DNA of 34,658 bases from Clostridia bacterium (GTDB lineage: Bacteria; Bacillota; Clostridia; Oscillospirales; Acutalibacteraceae), in NCBI GenBank assembly GCA_017503785.1, contig JAFVSK010000016.1, positions 1 to 34,658 of the forward strand. The letters are read 5' to 3'. The translations under genes and the position numbers were made by a program. Positions within the stretch are counted from its first letter, which is position 1, and the number at the start of each line of letters is the position of its first letter. Of the stretch, positions 34,553-34,658 are shown one piece after another. The notes beneath the pieces were generated by a model. The model was not told the DNA's origin and made no database searches. It saw nothing but the letters and a program-made list of their open reading frames with translations.

Positions 34553-34571
34553 TAACACGGAGCCTTTTTTT
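34553..34571 (-). repeat. Right arm of the split bidirectional terminator
   Basis: TAACACGGAGCCTTTTTTT on the plus strand, complementary to 33571-33589 with one mismatch. It lies 13 bases beyond the stop codon of the minus-strand GH16-like gene. Confidence 0.75.
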
Positions 34572-34584
34572 ATCTCTAAAATTA

Positions 34585-34658
34585 TCAGGGGCGCTGCCAC
34601 ACACGGATCCAGTCGATCTCCAACGGATTGCACGCAGCACCGCTGAGAATGAGTGTTT
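34585..34658 (-). CDS. 3' end of a second GH16-like gene (partial)
   Basis: Only the last 23 codons and the TGA stop (34585-34587) are inside the window. The frame ends NPLEIDWIRVWQRP, which matches the closing strand of GH16 domains and closely resembles the VDWVRVWE end of the lipoprotein at 27518-28624. The rest of the gene lies beyond the right edge. This suggests that the whole 27-35 kb region is a polysaccharide-degradation neighbourhood. Confidence 0.7.
   Translation of the reverse strand, partial: TLILSGAACNPLEIDWIRVWQRP

Overview
The window is a chromosomal piece of a Gram-positive anaerobe, most likely a gut-associated member of the class Clostridia (Oscillospiraceae/Ruminococcaceae-like). 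The reasons are AGGAGG-type ribosome sites, TTGACA/TATAAT promoters, a Bacillus-type GS-I glutamine synthetase, glycyl-radical enzymology, a TSCPD protein, RibU under an FMN riboswitch and an MtaB-type tRNA methylthiotransferase. Genus or species cannot be assigned from the sequence alone. No rRNA, CRISPR array, phage or transposase gene is visible.

Layout. (1) 0-1.4 kb: a histidine phosphatase (-), a tRNA-Lys(UUU) with a consensus promoter, and an exact 76-bp duplication of the tRNA 3' end plus its terminator. (2) 1.4-6.9 kb: a microcompartment-type operon with a B12-independent diol/glycerol dehydratase (glycyl radical enzyme), its activase, an EutS/PduU shell protein, an EutP/PduV GTPase, a PduA/EutM-like shell hexamer and a class II (GatY/FBA-type) aldolase. 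No vertex protein, aldehyde dehydrogenase, phosphotransacylase or alcohol dehydrogenase is present. (3) 6.9-12.6 kb: xanthine phosphoribosyltransferase followed by a complete BMP-type nucleoside ABC importer (nupNOPQ-like), a purine salvage unit. (4) 12.6-16.5 kb: a small glycine-rich protein, a MATE exporter, an AT-rich divergent pair (XRE regulator and a possible SLOG-like Rossmann protein) around a perfect palindrome, a TSCPD protein and a PHP phosphoesterase. (5) 16.5-21.2 kb: MgtE behind an attenuator-like leader with a candidate leader peptide, RibU behind an FMN riboswitch, GlnA and a cytidylate-kinase-like protein. (6) 21.2-26.4 kb: MtaB, then an AraC regulator divergent from a GH2 beta-galactosidase. 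(7) 26.4-33.6 kb: on the minus strand a PocR/AraC regulator, a lipoprotein GH16-like hydrolase, MntP and a membrane protein; divergently, an operon of an ASRT (sensory-rhodopsin-transducer-like) protein, a metal-ligand-depleted M24 'pita-bread' protein and a 714-residue TIM-barrel-like protein of no family I recognise. (8) 33.57-34.57 kb: an AT-rich segment with a half-size EamA transporter and an array of small hairpins, lying between the two arms of what looks like one split bidirectional terminator. The window ends in the 3' end of a second GH16-like gene (-).

The strongest candidates for something undescribed are: the AT-rich cassette that seems inserted in a terminator loop and carries a mirror-symmetric hairpin array; the mgtE leader, in which a 12-bp terminator stem also holds the ribosome site, faces a competing antiterminator segment and is preceded by a possible 28-codon leader peptide; the minimal dehydratase/shell/aldolase operon with an activase lacking the ferredoxin domain; and the ASRT/M24-like/TIM-barrel operon with its PocR regulator. 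The rest is ordinary metabolism, transport and tRNA modification.
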